NCBI GenBank assembly: GCA_037893245.1
Contig: JBAIAA010000537.1
Coordinates: 186,001 to 250,000, forward strand
Reading direction: 5' to 3'
Length of the DNA stretch: 64,000 nt
From: Crossaster papposus
Taxonomy: Eukaryota; Echinodermata; Asteroidea; Velatida; Solasteridae
Made by a program: the position numbers and the translations under genes. The notes below the pieces were generated by a model. The model searched no databases and had not been told where the DNA came from. It saw nothing but the letters and a program-made list of their open reading frames with translations. Below, one piece after another: positions 11,097 through 23,778 of this stretch. Position 1 is the stretch's first letter, and each line of letters begins with the position of its first letter.

Positions 11097-11966
11097 ATGT
11101 CTGCTTCGGACGATGAGAGCAATCCTGATGTACCCGCACCGCCTGAACCACCTCCACCCCTGCATGTTGTAAGTCTCAAGATCCCACCTTTCTGGGCGAG
11201 TGACCCCCACATATGGTTTGCTCAGGTGGAAGCCCAGTTCTTGACCCGTGGAATTGTACTGGAGTCGACGAAATATGCACACGTCATCTCCTCTCTGCAG
11301 CCCGAGGTGGCGCAAGAAGTGCGAGACCTGCTCATATCCCCGCCGAAGGACAAACCGTACACCACTCTTAAAGAAACTTTGATTAAGCGAACATCTGCTT
11401 CAGAACAGAGGCGCGTCCAACTTCTTCTCAACGAAGAGGTTCTTGGCGATCGCAAGCCATCTCAACTCTTACGCCGGATGCAACAGCTTTTGGGTGGATG
11501 CCAGATAGAAGCAGGCATCCTACGTCAGCTGTTCCTACAACGTCTGCCACCCAACATTCGTCTGATCCTAACATCAGCTAGCGACTCTACCACAGTCGAT
11601 GATCTCGCCATTCTAGCCGACCGACTGGTTGAGACGCATGTACCAGCTATCTCGCAAGTCTTGTCTCGATCCGAAACACACGACATCAAAGAGCAACTGG
11701 CGCAACTAACACAGCAAGTTAGTTCCCTTCAAGTTCAATTGGAGCGCCAACGTTCTCACTCGAACTCTCGTTCCCGCTCTCGTGGCCCACCCAGAAATCG
11801 TGGTCGTGCAGCTACTCCCAACGCAGTTGGAGGACAAAATGGCTCTACCACTTCGTCCAGCACACATTGTTGGTATCATGCACGATTCCAAGACAAAGCT
11901 CACAAATGTGTACCACCCTGCAGCTATGGTGACGACCATCAGGGAAATGCACCTCCCAGGGGGTAG
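11097..11966 (+). CDS. gag: Gag polyprotein, Ty3/gypsy CsRn1-like
   Basis: 289 residues from the ATG at 11097, chosen over the in-frame upstream GTG because the protein then begins MSASDDES. Residues 30-180 form the helical capsid-like domain ([20 protein letters not shown], then a region with [19 protein letters not shown]). An arginine/serine-rich basic segment follows at about 220-245. The end carries a C-H-C-C box (C258, H261, C271, C275) instead of the usual CCHC knuckle, as in CsRn1-type elements. Gag packages the element RNA in a virus-like particle. The frame ends at TAG 11964, and pol lies in the -1 frame. Confidence 0.92.
   Translation: MSASDDESNPDVPAPPEPPPPLHVVSLKIPPFWASDPHIWFAQVEAQFLTRGIVLESTKYAHVISSLQPEVAQEVRDLLISPPKDKPYTTLKETLIKRTSASEQRRVQLLLNEEVLGDRKPSQLLRRMQQLLGGCQIEAGILRQLFLQRLPPNIRLILTSASDSTTVDDLAILADRLVETHVPAISQVLSRSETHDIKEQLAQLTQQVSSLQVQLERQRSHSNSRSRSRGPPRNRGRAATPNAVGGQNGSTTSSSTHCWYHARFQDKAHKCVPPCSYGDDHQGNAPPRG
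11942..11948 (+). promoter_or_regulatory. Candidate -1 frameshift heptamer G GGA AAT
   Basis: In the gag frame the codons CAG GGA AAT give an X XXY YYZ heptamer, six codons before the gag stop. A one-base backward slip there enters exactly the frame that is open into pol. No downstream pseudoknot could be folded by eye. The alternative is re-initiation at the ATG at 12014. Confidence 0.45.
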
Positions 11967-12013
11967 GTGCGGCACTTCCCACTGGGCGAGACAGCAGCCG
12001 CCTGTTTTATGTC

Positions 12014-15000
12014 ATGGACAAGTTCTCTAACCACAGGTTCTTAGTAGACACCGGTGCAGCGGTGAGTGTGTTTCCCCCCAATTCAACGGAGCGGCGTAAC
12101 AGCTCGTCCCTTGCCCTGCAGGCTGCCAATGGTACCCCTATCCCCACCTACGGACAGCGTTCCTTAGCGCTAGACTTCGGACTCCGTCGGACTTGCAGAT
12201 GGGTATTCATACTTGCCGATACTCCTACTCCAATTTTGGGGGCCGACTTTCTGAGGCATTTTGCACTGCTAGTCGACGTGGCAAAGCAGCAACTCATTGA
12301 CACTACTACTCACCTGGTCGTAAAAGGAGTCAACTCCTTGGAAATGCCTGTCAGCCCAGTCTTCTCTACACCATTCCCAAGTCCATATGATATCGTCCTC
12401 CAGGATTTCCCAGAGATTACACAGCCATTGTGTAAGGAAACGCCATTGAAGCATGATGTCACTCACCACATCTTGACCAAAGGACCACCAGCCAAGGCTC
12501 GTCCTCGCCGTCTGGCACCCGACCGCTTAAAGATTGCCAAGCAAGAGTTTGATCATATGCTTGAGTTGGGCATAGTACGTGCATCAGACAGCACTTGGTC
12601 CTCTCCCTTGCATCTTGTACCGAAGAAGTCACCTGGAGACTGGCGTCCTTGTGGCGATTATAGGTCTCTCAATCGAGTGACCCTGCCCGATCGTTACCCA
12701 ATCGCTCACCTTCAGGACTTTGCGGCAAATCTTAAAGGCAAGACCATTTTCAGCAAGGTTGACTTGATACGGGCATATCACCAGATCCCAGTAGAACCAG
12801 AGGACGTGTGCAAGACAGCCATCATCACTCCTTTTGGACTTTTCGAATTTGTAAAGATGCCATTTGGGTTGCGAAATGCAGCACAGACTTTCCAACGGTT
12901 TATTGACCAAGTGGTCCGCGGCCTTCCGTTCGTCTACACATATATAGACGACATCTTGGTTGCCAGTGAGACCCCTGCACAACACGAAGAGCATCTCCGT
13001 TTGCTGTTCACCAGACTCCATCAGTACGGCGTCGTCATCAATCCGAGCAAATGCATGTTCGGAGTGTCCGAGCTCAGTTTCCTTGGCCACCACGTCGATG
13101 CCGAGGGAATTCGGCCACTACCAGCAACAGTTGAAGCCATTCGCAACTTCCCTCAGCCGACTTCATACAAGCGACTTCGGAGTTTCCTTGGTTTGGTCAA
13201 CTTTTACCGTCGATTTGTCCCCAACTGTGCTGATATCCTTGCTCCTCTGACCAACCTACTTGGCAAACAGCAAAAAGGATCCCGCAAACCACTGGTCTGG
13301 ACAACCGAAAGCAGCACAGCCTTCACTGACGTTAAGGATGCTTTGTCTAACGCAACCATGCTTGCTCATCCTAGCATTGACGCTCCCATTAGCCTTATGA
13401 CTGATGCTTCTGACGTAGCTGTGGGTGGTGTACTCCAGCAACTCACTGATGACTACTGGCAACCCATAGCATTTTACTCTCACAAGCTCCTCTCTGCCGA
13501 GACGAAGTACAGTGCTTTCGGTCGTGAACTCCTCGCCGTCTACTTGACTATTAAGCATTTTCGACACATGTTGGAAGGGCGACAGTTCTGCGTGTTCACG
13601 GATCACAAGCCTTTGATACACGCCTTCCACGCCAAGCCAGACCGACACAATCCACGTGAAATCAGACACTTGGACCTGATCTCGCAGTATACCACGGATC
13701 TAAGGCATGTTAAAGGCAAGGACAACGTCGTTGCTGACACATTATCTCGTCCTGAGGTTGACGCTCTCTACACTGACACAGTGGTTGATTTTGAACGACT
13801 GTCAGCCGATCAGAAAGATGACACCGAGTTGCAGACAGAATTGCAAAACCCTACTACAAGTCTTGTTCTCCAGACGCTTCCACTGATTACCACTGGAGGT
13901 AGTATCATCTGCGACACATCAACCGGCACCCCTCGACCGTATGTGCCCAAGAGACACAGGCGTGCAGTATTCAATGCCCTACATGGTCTTTCCCACCCAG
14001 GGATTCGCGCAACCCAGCTGACCGTCACTTCTCGATTTGTCTGGCCTGGAGTCAAGAAGGACATCCGCAAGTGGGCACAGTCATGTGTTCAATGTCAGAA
14101 GTCTAAGGTTCACCGACACATTAAAGCCCCACTTGGCACCTTCAGTTCTCCAGATGCGCGATTTGAGCATGTCCATATCGACTTGGTTGGACCTTTACCC
14201 ACCTCCAATGGTTATACTTACCTCTTCACGTGTGTGGATAGATTCACGCGATGGCCAGATGCCATCCCCATTTCAGACATTACAGCGGAAACAGTCGCGA
14301 AAGCTTTCGTGGAGCGGTGGATTTCAGTTTTTGGTACTCCTGCTACGATTACTACTGATCGTGGTGGACAGTTCGAGTCTCACCTGTTTGCAGAACTCAC
14401 AAAGTTGCTAGGCACCTCGAGACTTCGCACTACATCCTACCATCCAGCCTCTAACGGGCTCGTGGAACGTTTCCACCGGACTCTCAAAGCTGCCTTAAAG
14501 GCACACGAAGACCCTCAGCGATGGACAGAGTTCCTCCCTTTGACCCTTCTTGGCATCAGATCTACAGTCAAATCTGATTTGAACTGCTCACCAGCAGAAC
14601 TGGTTTTCGGAACTACTCTACGTTTACCTGGACAGTTTGTGACCCCCGATCAGTCGTCCACAACACTGGACCCTGGCAGATACGTTGACAGGTTGCGCCA
14701 ACACATGCGTAACATCTCTCCATCTCGTACCAGAGCTCAGCTGGTCAAGGTCCAGATGCCTACAGGTCTCACTCAAGCCGCATATGTCTTTGTGAGAGTT
14801 GACTCAGTGCGGAAGCCCCTACAACAACCATATACTGGCCCCTTCCGAGTTTTGAAGAAGACGGATAAATTCTTCACGCTTTCCATTAAAGGAAGGAAGG
14901 AGAACATTAGTGTGGATCGCCTCAAAGTGGCGTATGTTGAGCCACCTTCCTCACCCTCATCAGGACCAGTAGCAGATGTAAACCTTGCACCACCTGCCAG

Positions 15001-15166
15001 TATTCCTTCTGCTACCCCTGCTGCAGCCCCAGTGCCACCCTCTGCGACATCCACGCTGCCTGCCGACTCTCCATCTGTGAGCAATCCTCCTGAGCAACCA
15101 CGAGTCACTCGTTCAGGAAGACACGTGCATTGGCCCAAACGCTACGTGCAAGTCATGCAAATTTAA
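12014..15166 (+). CDS. pol: Pol polyprotein: protease, RT, RNase H, integrase
   Basis: 1050 codons from the ATG at 12014; the frame is open upstream to at least 11948, so Pol is probably made as a Gag-Pol frameshift product. In order: aspartic protease with FLVDTGA at residues 9-15; RT with [20 protein letters not shown] and YIDDI (near 310); RNase H with TDASD near 463; integrase with an HHCC zinc domain ending CVQCQKSK near 690, and a DDE core whose Asp residues sit in HIDLVGPL and TTDRGGQ and whose Glu sits in GLVERFHR (near 817). A proline/serine-rich tail follows. No chromodomain is evident. All catalytic motifs are present with no internal stop, so the gene may be functional. Confidence 0.96.
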   Translation: MDKFSNHRFLVDTGAAVSVFPPNSTERRNSSSLALQAANGTPIPTYGQRSLALDFGLRRTCRWVFILADTPTPILGADFLRHFALLVDVAKQQLIDTTTHLVVKGVNSLEMPVSPVFSTPFPSPYDIVLQDFPEITQPLCKETPLKHDVTHHILTKGPPAKARPRRLAPDRLKIAKQEFDHMLELGIVRASDSTWSSPLHLVPKKSPGDWRPCGDYRSLNRVTLPDRYPIAHLQDFAANLKGKTIFSKVDLIRAYHQIPVEPEDVCKTAIITPFGLFEFVKMPFGLRNAAQTFQRFIDQVVRGLPFVYTYIDDILVASETPAQHEEHLRLLFTRLHQYGVVINPSKCMFGVSELSFLGHHVDAEGIRPLPATVEAIRNFPQPTSYKRLRSFLGLVNFYRRFVPNCADILAPLTNLLGKQQKGSRKPLVWTTESSTAFTDVKDALSNATMLAHPSIDAPISLMTDASDVAVGGVLQQLTDDYWQPIAFYSHKLLSAETKYSAFGRELLAVYLTIKHFRHMLEGRQFCVFTDHKPLIHAFHAKPDRHNPREIRHLDLISQYTTDLRHVKGKDNVVADTLSRPEVDALYTDTVVDFERLSADQKDDTELQTELQNPTTSLVLQTLPLITTGGSIICDTSTGTPRPYVPKRHRRAVFNALHGLSHPGIRATQLTVTSRFVWPGVKKDIRKWAQSCVQCQKSKVHRHIKAPLGTFSSPDARFEHVHIDLVGPLPTSNGYTYLFTCVDRFTRWPDAIPISDITAETVAKAFVERWISVFGTPATITTDRGGQFESHLFAELTKLLGTSRLRTTSYHPASNGLVERFHRTLKAALKAHEDPQRWTEFLPLTLLGIRSTVKSDLNCSPAELVFGTTLRLPGQFVTPDQSSTTLDPGRYVDRLRQHMRNISPSRTRAQLVKVQMPTGLTQAAYVFVRVDSVRKPLQQPYTGPFRVLKKTDKFFTLSIKGRKENISVDRLKVAYVEPPSSPSSGPVADVNLAPPASIPSATPAAAPVPPSATSTLPADSPSVSNPPEQPRVTRSGRHVHWPKRYVQVMQI

Positions 15167-15990
15167 TGTTCTCAAATTCATTTGTCCAATGCAGTGCTAA
15201 TACCCATTACTTCATGCATATTCACAAATTGTAATGCATATTGCATTTGCCAAATTACCTCTTTACAATTTGTTTATTGTTCAATTGCCACATATCTCTA
15301 ATCCAGTACTTGATTATGGTTCTACAAGTACACGTACAGGGTTTAATAGCTGTGGTTAAATGCATGATTTCGATCTATATCGATTTGTGTGTCAAGTACT
15401 GAGCAATGTCAATACATGCCCATATCCTTGTATAATGTTTATGATGCAACTGCAAGTAGCAATACTGTCCAAATTACAGGTCTGATTATTAGCATCATTA
15501 ACTTTCGTGCTATTCTTTGTGAAATGTTACTCACTCACTAGAACCTTTTGAGAGCGTGATAACAAAATGGTGCATCAAGTTATAACTTACTTTTTCAAAT
15601 TTTCGTACCCTCCATCACCAGTTTTAGTTAGTGCAGGAGAAATGTTAAATATCTTGCAGTCATCTCTCATGTTTAATCTCTCGTTTGATTGCAATGGTTA
15701 TTTCCACAAACAATTCTCAAGTATTTTTTCCAATGTGTTTAGTCATGTGAAGTTTTTTCACAAATTATTCATGACTTGATACCATAGGTATTTCAAACCA
15801 TTTGCCAGCACAGTGCTAGTATTTTATATAATGTTACGTTTTCTACGAATTTACAGGTTTTTTGGTTTTTTTTTTGGTTTTTCTAATAATTTTTTTGTTT
15901 GTTTTTTAACTAAATGTATCTAAAATATGTAAACTTGTATTTTGTCGCCCCTCAGAGGTTTATACCACTTCAGGTCTAACGGGGGGTTGA
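15167..15990 (+). other. 3' non-coding region and polypurine tract of the LTR element
   Basis: AT-rich 820-bp stretch between the pol stop and the 3' LTR with no convincing gene. A short purine tract (ACGGGGGGTTGA, 15979-15990) directly abuts the 3' LTR and is the likely plus-strand primer. Confidence 0.6.
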
Positions 15991-17375
15991 TGTAGCAACC
16001 AGGCACAATTATTAGCCTTTTTCTTAAACTAAATCCGATATTTAATCATACAATATGTAATCTTAGCAAAATGTTTATTCTAAATCACCCCAGAAATGTT
16101 GCCCTGCTAAATCAGTTTTGTACACTGTTTCATGAATATGTATTCACGTCCAATGGCTTAACCAATCAGAGTTCGAATTAATATTCCTGTCTGGGGTCTT
16201 TTTCTCGTGTAAAAGTGTGCGTTTTTTTCGCGCTCACTCTCTCGCCTGACCTATGTATCAGAGTTAACTTCAATGTTGTTTTTCCTCTGCCGATTTTACG
16301 AATTGTATGAGTTTATCATACCTTGTTCACACTAACTTTTGCTACTAAGCTTCGTGTAGTGAACCAGCGATCAGTTTGTGTATATTACGACAGCTAAGTC
16401 ACCTCAAGAAAGTGACATTCTAACTGTTTTGGAACACCGTGTTTTCCTGAGGATTTGACCTGCGACGCCATCTTTTGTGTACACCACATGCGTGCGTGGC
16501 AACAGTATTAGCGTTACCGTATCGTCGTGCAGTACAGTTCACCACACGCCGACTGTTCTGTTGTGAATTAGACAACATACCAGGACGACTTCAACGTCTA
16601 GAATACAGTACAGACAGTATTTCTCGCTCAGCTCCATTCCGGATTCTGGCCCAGCTAGCCTACTACTGAATCAGCGGACGCTTACTGTTTCGCCTGTCCA
16701 GTTTTCCGTCAGCAGCCTCGTCCTGTTTTGCAGCGGTCACGAACAGTCGCGACGCGTGAGAGAGCAGTTTTTACGCCGACGTCACACCGCGGAGTTCCTG
16801 ACCTTTTCGCAATCGAGAGACCGCTACTTCCAATTCCACTGTGGACTTTTCGTTCAGCAAAGATTCGTCGCAGAACACTTACAGTTACACTCTACGTCCC
16901 TACTCGAGAGCACCGATTAGTTGTTTATCTCAACTGTGTATAACGTTTTCAATTGTATTTTAGATCTTTTGTATACTGATTCGTAAATCATTTTGAATTG
17001 ATAATCACATAATCTGTGTGCATATTGCATTGAATTGGTCAACAGAAGCCAGACCAATTTTGATACTTCATTTGAGGAGTATTTACTTGCTAATGCTAAT
17101 ACTATAGTGTGATTTATCCTTTGTCATTGTTTTGTGTGGCAAAGGGTGTGTTGTTTTTGTATAATCAACACTGTAGAAGATATTTAAATTTACTAGATTA
17201 AATTACTTTGAATTGTTCATGTGTGCCTGATCATTTAATTTCTTGCACGTGGGATCGCACAGTAAAGCGTAGGGTTCCTTCTTATAATTTTGTTTGATCG
17301 ATTCCTTTCCATTTTCCCCATTTTGGAGGCATCCTATTTTGAATCGGTTCTCCCTTTAGAAAACATATCCCTACA
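15991..17375 (+). repeat. 3' LTR, 1385 bp
   Basis: Direct repeat of 9549-10934, nearly identical, ending CCCTACA and followed by the ACAT target duplication. Confidence 0.95.
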
Positions 17376-18060
17376 ACATCATTTACATTATGGTGCTGTG
17401 TATCTGTCAATTTCGGACGATTTCACTCTAGATGCATCTAATACTTCTAATTTAGCATCCAGTAAAAGTCAGTCCATTTGAATTGTCATTAAGCGTGGTT
17501 TCCAGAGTTGTGTTGCAAGGATTGTTTTTGCCAGCGTCTAATACAGTACACGTCAGACGTGATTGAGTGTACATATCGTTTTAGACACGTTTCTACGGCG
17601 TGGTAGACGGTGGACGTATACTACCAAATTAAAACCAGTGCACACCGTTCACCTGGTCCCCATCCAATCCTTGGCAAGGTATCGTTCAACATTATGCTTT
17701 TGCTAATGCAAGCTGTATATTTAGCATGAATTAATTTATTCAAATCAACTACTTAGCATTTGTATATTTTAACAATGTACTGGGGGCTATAGGCTGGATG
17801 GGATTTGGGAATGTCCATTCTACAGGGTGTCCCCCCCCCCCCCCCCCCCAAAAAAAAAGAGGTAATTTCCCACAATAAGATTGATCATGTTTACCATAAA
17901 GTAGGAGCAAAATGCTTCCCATGCAGCGATACCTTGATTGCATTCTTCCAGTGATGCATCACTGAGAACCACACTGTTTGGAAAATGGTATGTGAAAACC
18001 CGTTTGAGATAGTTCATGGTTAGACATGATAAGCAGCACATTCAGATATGACTCGAGATA
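17376..18060. repeat. Segmental duplication, copy 1, right part
   Basis: Resumes the duplicated unit after the LTR element and matches 38936-39600 in copy 2. Contains a poly-C/poly-A run near 17831-17858 that is only a few bases in copy 2. No gene is seen from here to 18209. Confidence 0.8.
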
Positions 18061-18500
18061 AATCTAACCGTTTGAAAGCAGCTAATACGTCAAGAGGTTT
18101 ATAATTTGGTGATATTTATTCAGTACTGAATTATGAACACCTTCCACGTGAGCACCTCCTCTTTCGATACAGAGTCTACAACGGTGGCGCATGTCAGCCA
18201 CAGCCATGGTAGTGTAGGCATATTTGCAATTTCGTGTATTTTTTTTTTGTTAAAAGCAAAAACTCACTTGATTTTGTAAGAAGGTATCATAAGCTTTAAA
18301 AAAAATTAGGGTGGCATTTTTTCTGAACATTCTAGGGGTATGAAATACAAGATGGCGTCCAAAATGGCCGCCGAACACTATTAATGCGGTATATTCGCGA
18401 ATACATGTGATACAATTACAAATGAAGTGTCCAAATATGTTTTCTGAGACCAAGTATCTACGAAGCTGTCGGTGAAAATAATTATTTTCTCTCACTTCAG

Positions 18501-18673
18501 CTAACTCGTACGTACGACTTATATGTCGTACTTACGAGTTATATGTCGTACGTACGAGTTATATGTCGTACGTACGAGTTATATGTCGTACGTACGAGTT
18601 AAATGTCAGACTTATGTCGTACGTACGACATAAGTAGGCCTACGTATGTCGTACGTACGACTTAAATGTCAGA
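18501..18673. repeat. 20-bp-period palindrome array, left cluster
   Basis: Six exact copies and one variant of the self-complementary 12-mer TCGTACGTACGA; four sites from about 18524 to 18600 are spaced exactly 20 bp (ATATG-TCGTACGTACGA-GTT). Confidence 0.9.
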
Positions 18674-18674
18674 C

Positions 18675-19478
18675 TTTATTATTATTATTATTTGTGGTTT
18701 ATTAAAACACTGCTTATAGCAGCCCACAGGCTGAATTACAAGTCAGTTTACATACACATTTCAATAAAAATTAGATGAGGTTAAAATCACAAAGAGTAAG
18801 CGGTAAAAACAAAGAAAAATTGTAAGTACAAAAAATATAGTATACATATCAACAAAATTGCACAGAAAAACAATACATAAGTATGCTAAAAAGAACAGGT
18901 AATTTCATTGGGCTGGTGGGAGTGAACTGAGTGCGCCATTAACAAGTCTGTTGAGATATGGGACTGGGCTATTATAAAAACGGGTTGTTTTACAAGATGG
19001 AACATGAAGTAATCGTTTAGACCGGAGATTCATAGTACGGTGCTTTTAGATTTCACAAACCACTCATTGAATTTGCTTGAGTTAAAGGATTTCATTGCAA
19101 ATTTGTTACAAAGGGAGGTTCTGCGCATGTCCAAGGGTTCCAAACCAAAACTGGTCAAAGCTTGTTCATATCCAGTATATTTTTGACCCAATATAATGTG
19201 GCACACTCTTCTTTGTACTGATTCCAGTCGGTTAGAAAGAGTTGTGGTGATGCCCGAGTGCCACAACAGGCCTAATATAACCTTTATACACGGTCACAAG
19301 CTCTTTGTCAGTTAACCCTGTCATTTTGAGTTTCCTAAGCATGAAAAGTTTCATGTTGGCTTTTTTAACAATCTCCATGACATGGGCATCCCATTTTAAG
19401 TTGTTTTGCAATGTAACACCTAACAACTTCACACTGGGAACCTGTTGAAGATGAACATTAGAAATGGAATATTGACTG
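18675..19478 (-). pseudogene. 5'-truncated LINE, RT C-terminal fragment
   Basis: Minus-strand fragments encode the C-terminal part of a LINE RT: a KLLGVTL-type motif, then a thumb-like stretch (KANMKLFMLRKLK, YKGYIRPV) in one frame, and a downstream RRVCHIILG-LEPLDMRR stretch in another. The 3' end at 18675 is a (TAA)n tail on the minus strand, typical of insertion. At least one frameshift separates the pieces near 19250. It sits between the two palindrome clusters and probably inserted into the array. Confidence 0.75.
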
Positions 19479-19480
19479 AT

Positions 19481-19720
19481 GTCGTACGTACGACATAAGT
19501 AGGCCTACGCCGCGCGCACCTCATTCGGTAGGGCGACCGTGGAGCTACTCCAATGCTACTAGGTACTGGTAGCTACTAGGTACTGGTAGACATATAACTC
19601 GTACGTACGAGTTACATTTCATAAGTCGTACGTACGACATATAAGTCGTACGTACGACATATAACTCGTACGTACGACATATAACTCGTACGTACGACAT
19701 ATAACTCGTACGTACGAGTT
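19481..19720. repeat. 20-bp-period palindrome array, right cluster
   Basis: Seven exact copies of TCGTACGTACGA, five of them at regular 20-bp spacing at 19620-19720, with a 90-bp unrelated spacer (19500-19590) that contains a repeated CTACTAGGTACTGGTAG. Confidence 0.9.
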
Positions 19721-20115
19721 AGCTGAAGTGAGAGAAAATAATTTTCACCGTGTCCCTTAGACAGCTTCGTAAGAATCTAATGGAATCATCAAATTTATGT
19801 TATATGTATATAACAGACACCTTACTTGTGCTATTATGTCCATATTGGCCGATATATTGTATACAAATGAATTTTCGATAATACTCCTATACCACGGACA
19901 CATGTCACTTCGGAAATTGTTTTATTGTGATCGTTGACCCTCAAAACATGGGTCTTTATTCAATTAACTGCAATATTGGCTGAGATATAGTGCAAAATGA
20001 ATTTTCTAATAATCGCGGCACCAATTTGCATAAAAATGATGCGTGGGACATTTTTTGATTTTTTCAACATAGCAAATCGTTTTCTACGCATTTTTTTCTG
20101 ACCTAGAGACACCAA

Positions 20116-21068
20116 TTAGAATTTGATTTCCGAGGGTGCACGATACCCCTTCGTTCCTACTAAACTATAAGTTATAGGCCTCACAAGGCTACCAGTAGCT
20201 GTCTTCAATTCGACAGAGCGGACAAGCCCATCTCCTCCGTGGAAAGTCATGGTCACCCTTCCAAGCAGCCACTGGTTTCGGTTCAGGTTGTCATCCCGCA
20301 CCAGCACTATATCCCCCGTCTAGAAATTGCTCTGAGAATGGATCCATCGTTGTCGACGCTGCAGTGTAGGAAGATACTCCCTTATCCAACGTTCCCAGAA
20401 CTGACAGACCAAGTACTGGACATGCTTCCAACGTTTGCCATACGTGTCAGTTCCCTTCATACTATGGAGTGGGACTGGGTGACCAGCTCTGAGCTTCAGG
20501 AGATGATTTGGTGTGAGATCCTCTAAGTCCTTTGGATCATCAGAAACGGCTGTGTCTGGTCTGTTGTTGACAATAGGCTCGACCTCGCAGAACAAAGTGA
20601 GTAGTTTTTCGTCATCCAAAACTTGGTCATGCATAAGTGAGTTGAGAACCTTGCGGACTGTGCGTATCTGGCGCTCCCAAACTCCGCCCATGTGGGACGC
20701 CGCTGGTGGGTTGAACTCCCACTCAGGAGAAAGCCCTGTGTCTGCTCATTTTCCGCAAGATGTTTGATCGCTGCTCTGAGCTCCTTTTCCCCACCGACGA
20801 AGTTTGTACCGTTGTCAGAGTGAACCCTTTTTGGTGTCCCTCGCCCTGCAGTGAACCTGATGAAAGCATTCAGGAAGGAATCTGCTTCCAGCGAATGTAG
20901 CATCTCTAAATGGATAGCTCTTATGGACATGCATGTGAATAAACATCCGTCTAGTTTTACTCTGCTACGGCCTTGTTTGACGTAGAACGGCCCGAAACAG
21001 TCCACTCCGACATATGTAAATGGTGGTTCACCGGGGGTAACTACTCTGCATGCGGACAGATTAGCCAT
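20116..21068 (-). pseudogene. BEL/Pao integrase and DUF5641-like end, broken
   Basis: Integrase core with YVGVDCFGPF (first Asp), HSDNGTNFVGGEKEL (second Asp) and, in another frame at 20320-20691, GGVWERQIRTVRKVL (Glu region). A final piece at 20116-20307 has VRDDNLNRNQWLLGRV and VRSVELKTATG, characteristic of the DUF5641 tail. Frameshifts separate the three. Confidence 0.85.
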
Positions 21069-21327
21069 GCACTGCTCTCCAGGTGATCCTCACAGCCTCT
21101 TGCAGGTGAGACATCCTCTCAGTACGCGATTTATCAACGGTCGAGCCTTTGGTACCCAGAACTGTTTCCTTATCAAGAAGAGAACCTGCTCTTTGCCAGA
21201 ATGACTAGACAAGGACTCATGTGCATGTCGAACAACCAAACTTGATAAATAGTGAGCTCGAGGTAGTGTCGCTGGGTACTTGCTATTCTCCTCAATTGGT
21301 GCAAGTCGAATCTCATCAAGATACGGC

Positions 21328-23568
21328 TCAAGGCTTTGGTTGAGCTTTGTCTCTGTATACTGAGGTCTTGCCCATCTGTAGGTCTTGGAGTTCCTTCATG
21401 TAGTTCTTTCTCCGGACATATCTCACCAAGGCTAGTTCCGCTTCGCGCAGCTCGACGACTGTCAGTCTTCTTGTGCCTTCATCACCACCCAGAGTCTGAG
21501 GCTTACGATTAAGGAGCCATTGCTTGAACCGAAGGAGCCATGCCACAGCCTTTCTGAGACGGTACCAGGATGAGAATCTATTGATCAGTCTGTCTATAAT
21601 GTCATCTTGTTCAGCCGCATCAATTGCTCTGGATACTGCTTCCTTCTTCACCTCCTCGTTCCTCTCAAGTAGATTTGGAGCTTCCGGTATCACCGGCCAG
21701 GTGGCTTCATCCTGCCAAAGGAAGTTCGGACCCTTTTCTCCACCTATTTCTGTTAATCATGTCCTGAGCATCAAGACCTCTGGATGCAACGTCAGCAGGA
21801 TTTAGCTCGGATTGCACGTACCTCCATTGACTTGCTGTTGAACCGTCATGGATCACATCTACCCTGTTTGCCACAAAGGTCGGGAAACGCTTTGTTTGGT
21901 TGTTCATGAACCGAATCACCAACATGCTGTCAGTCCAAAACGTTCACTCCTGTACCTCCAGTCTTAACTCTCTCTTTAGCATCTTTTCCATCCTAACTGC
22001 TACTACAGCTGCAGACAACTCCAGCCTGAGAATAGCCATCGTCTTTAAAGGCACTAAACGAGAATTGCCAATCAAGAAACTGCAGCAGACAACACCTTGA
22101 GGTAGGAAACGCTACCATATGCGTCTTGTGAGGCATCGGAGAAGTTGACACTCACGAATCTGCCCAAACCAGTCTAGAACAAGACACCTCTCCATGGTAA
22201 AGCTATCCATCATGGAAATATCTTCTAACCACCTGACCCAGTGCCGTTCGGTGTCAACTTCCAAGGGATTATCCCAGCCTTTACCCATAATTCTGCACTT
22301 GTTCCGGAAGAAAATATTGGCTTGAAGGATGCTGGACACACAAACCCAAGAGGGTCGTACACAGAGCAGATGACACTAAGCAGACCTCTTTTGATACTTT
22401 TTTTTTCTTGATACCGAGCAGATCATTTTCTGTGTCCCAATGAACTCCTAAGGCTCTCTCCACCGAAAGGCCGTCTCGGTCAAGGTCCAGGTCCTTGAAT
22501 ACTTTAGCCCTGTCCACTTGTGGTATATATCCTAAGACCTTTCTGCTGCTACTAATCTACTTGGTCAAGCGAAAATCTCTCATTGTCAACAGGTCAGTCA
22601 GCTGCTTTGCCATCAGAACAGCTTCATCTTTAGACTGCACGGACTTGAGGCTCTATCAACATAGAAGTTTCTTTTACCGTGACCACCACATCAGCACTGA
22701 ATTTGTCTTTGTTTTCTTCTGCTGTGCGTCTCAGTTCGTAGTTAGCACAGCTCGGGCTCCAAACGCCCCCAAACAGGTGAACTGTCATTCGAAAAACATC
22801 TGGTGGCTGAGTTGTGTCTCCTTCAGGGCCAACAAGGAAACCTCAGGGCATCTCTGTGCTCTTTCTGAACTTGCACCTGGTGGAACATTTGTTCGACGTC
22901 ACCCATCAAGCCGACATCAAGCCGACCTTGTGCTTACGAAAGCGCATGATGACTCCCACAAGCTTATTCATCATATCCGGCCCCTGTAGAACAGTGTCAT
23001 TGAAAGACATCTCATGACTCTTGGCTGCACAGTCAAACACGACTCTCAGCTTATCTGGTTTGTTGGGGTTGATAACGGCGTGGTGAGGCAGGTACCAGGT
23101 TGCACCGGAAGAATTGTTCAGCTGTTCTTCTGCCACCTTCTCAGCGTAGCCTTTCTCAACCAGCTGATTCATCTCTTTGGTATATCTAATTTTCCGAAGG
23201 TTTTCTTTCGTTAATCTCTTGCCGAGAGATGAAAGACGCCTCTCTGTCATCATCTTGTTGTTAGACAGGTCTGGAGGATCGCACTTAAAGGGAATGGCTA
23301 GCTGGTAATGGCCATTGACTATGCTTATTGACCCGTTCCATATTTTTACCGCCCTCATATCGTCAACTGACATAGCAGGCAAGTCACTTGCCAAGGATTG
23401 GCCGATATCCAACTTCCAAAACTTCTCTACCTGAGCCTCAAGGTTTCCTTGGACAAAGTTAGATACAGCACTACCTGTTCCCTTGTAACCCAACGGACCA
23501 TTAATAGTCCACCCCCTTGCCATGTCGTACCTCAAGAGGGACCAATATATCGGGTACATCTTGACCAT
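21328..23568 (-). pseudogene. BEL/Pao reverse transcriptase and RNase H region, broken
   Basis: The 22906-23568 piece contains the lead-in and the first RT blocks: GYAEKV, WYLPHHAVINPNKPDKLRVV, FDCAAKS and VLQGPDMMNKL, a strongly Pao-type signature. Later pieces at 22281-22517 and 22112-22339 cover the RT C-terminal part (MDSFTMERCLV), 21707-21925 holds NPADVASRG from the RNase H end, and 21328-21693 the linker to integrase. Frames change repeatedly, so no functional protein is possible. Confidence 0.8.
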
Positions 23569-23778
23569 TTAACATGGTGACACCTTCCTTAGATAAACGA
23601 GGAAACGGGATGTCCTTTAGGTGCTTGTGAGGGCTCAAATCTTTGTGAGTGGCACAGCTGTCTCACAGGGTAGAAAAGTCCTTCAAGGCGTAGACTCGTG
23701 GCAGGTGGAACACTTTGCCCGTGTTGTTACCGGATATGTTCAGAGCGACCGCCAGTGTCTCCACCTGTGATTCCTTGT

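Larger units (their letters stand above)
9549..17375 (+). mobile_element. Full-length Ty3/gypsy LTR retrotransposon, CsRn1-like
   Basis: 7.8-kb element flanked by ACAT on both sides (9545-9548 and 17376-17379). The uninterrupted target is visible in duplication copy 2 near 38936. LTRs run TGTAGC...CTACA. Internal order: tRNA-Trp-type primer site, gag, pol (protease, RT, RNase H, integrase) and 3' non-coding region. The CsRn1-like placement is inferred from the tRNA-Trp primer, the C-H-C-C Gag box and the absence of an obvious chromodomain. The LTRs differ at only two positions, so insertion was recent. Both genes appear intact. Confidence 0.95.

Noticed and set aside
12629-13093. Minus-strand frames across pol
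   Set aside because: Antisense shadows of the pol reading frame.
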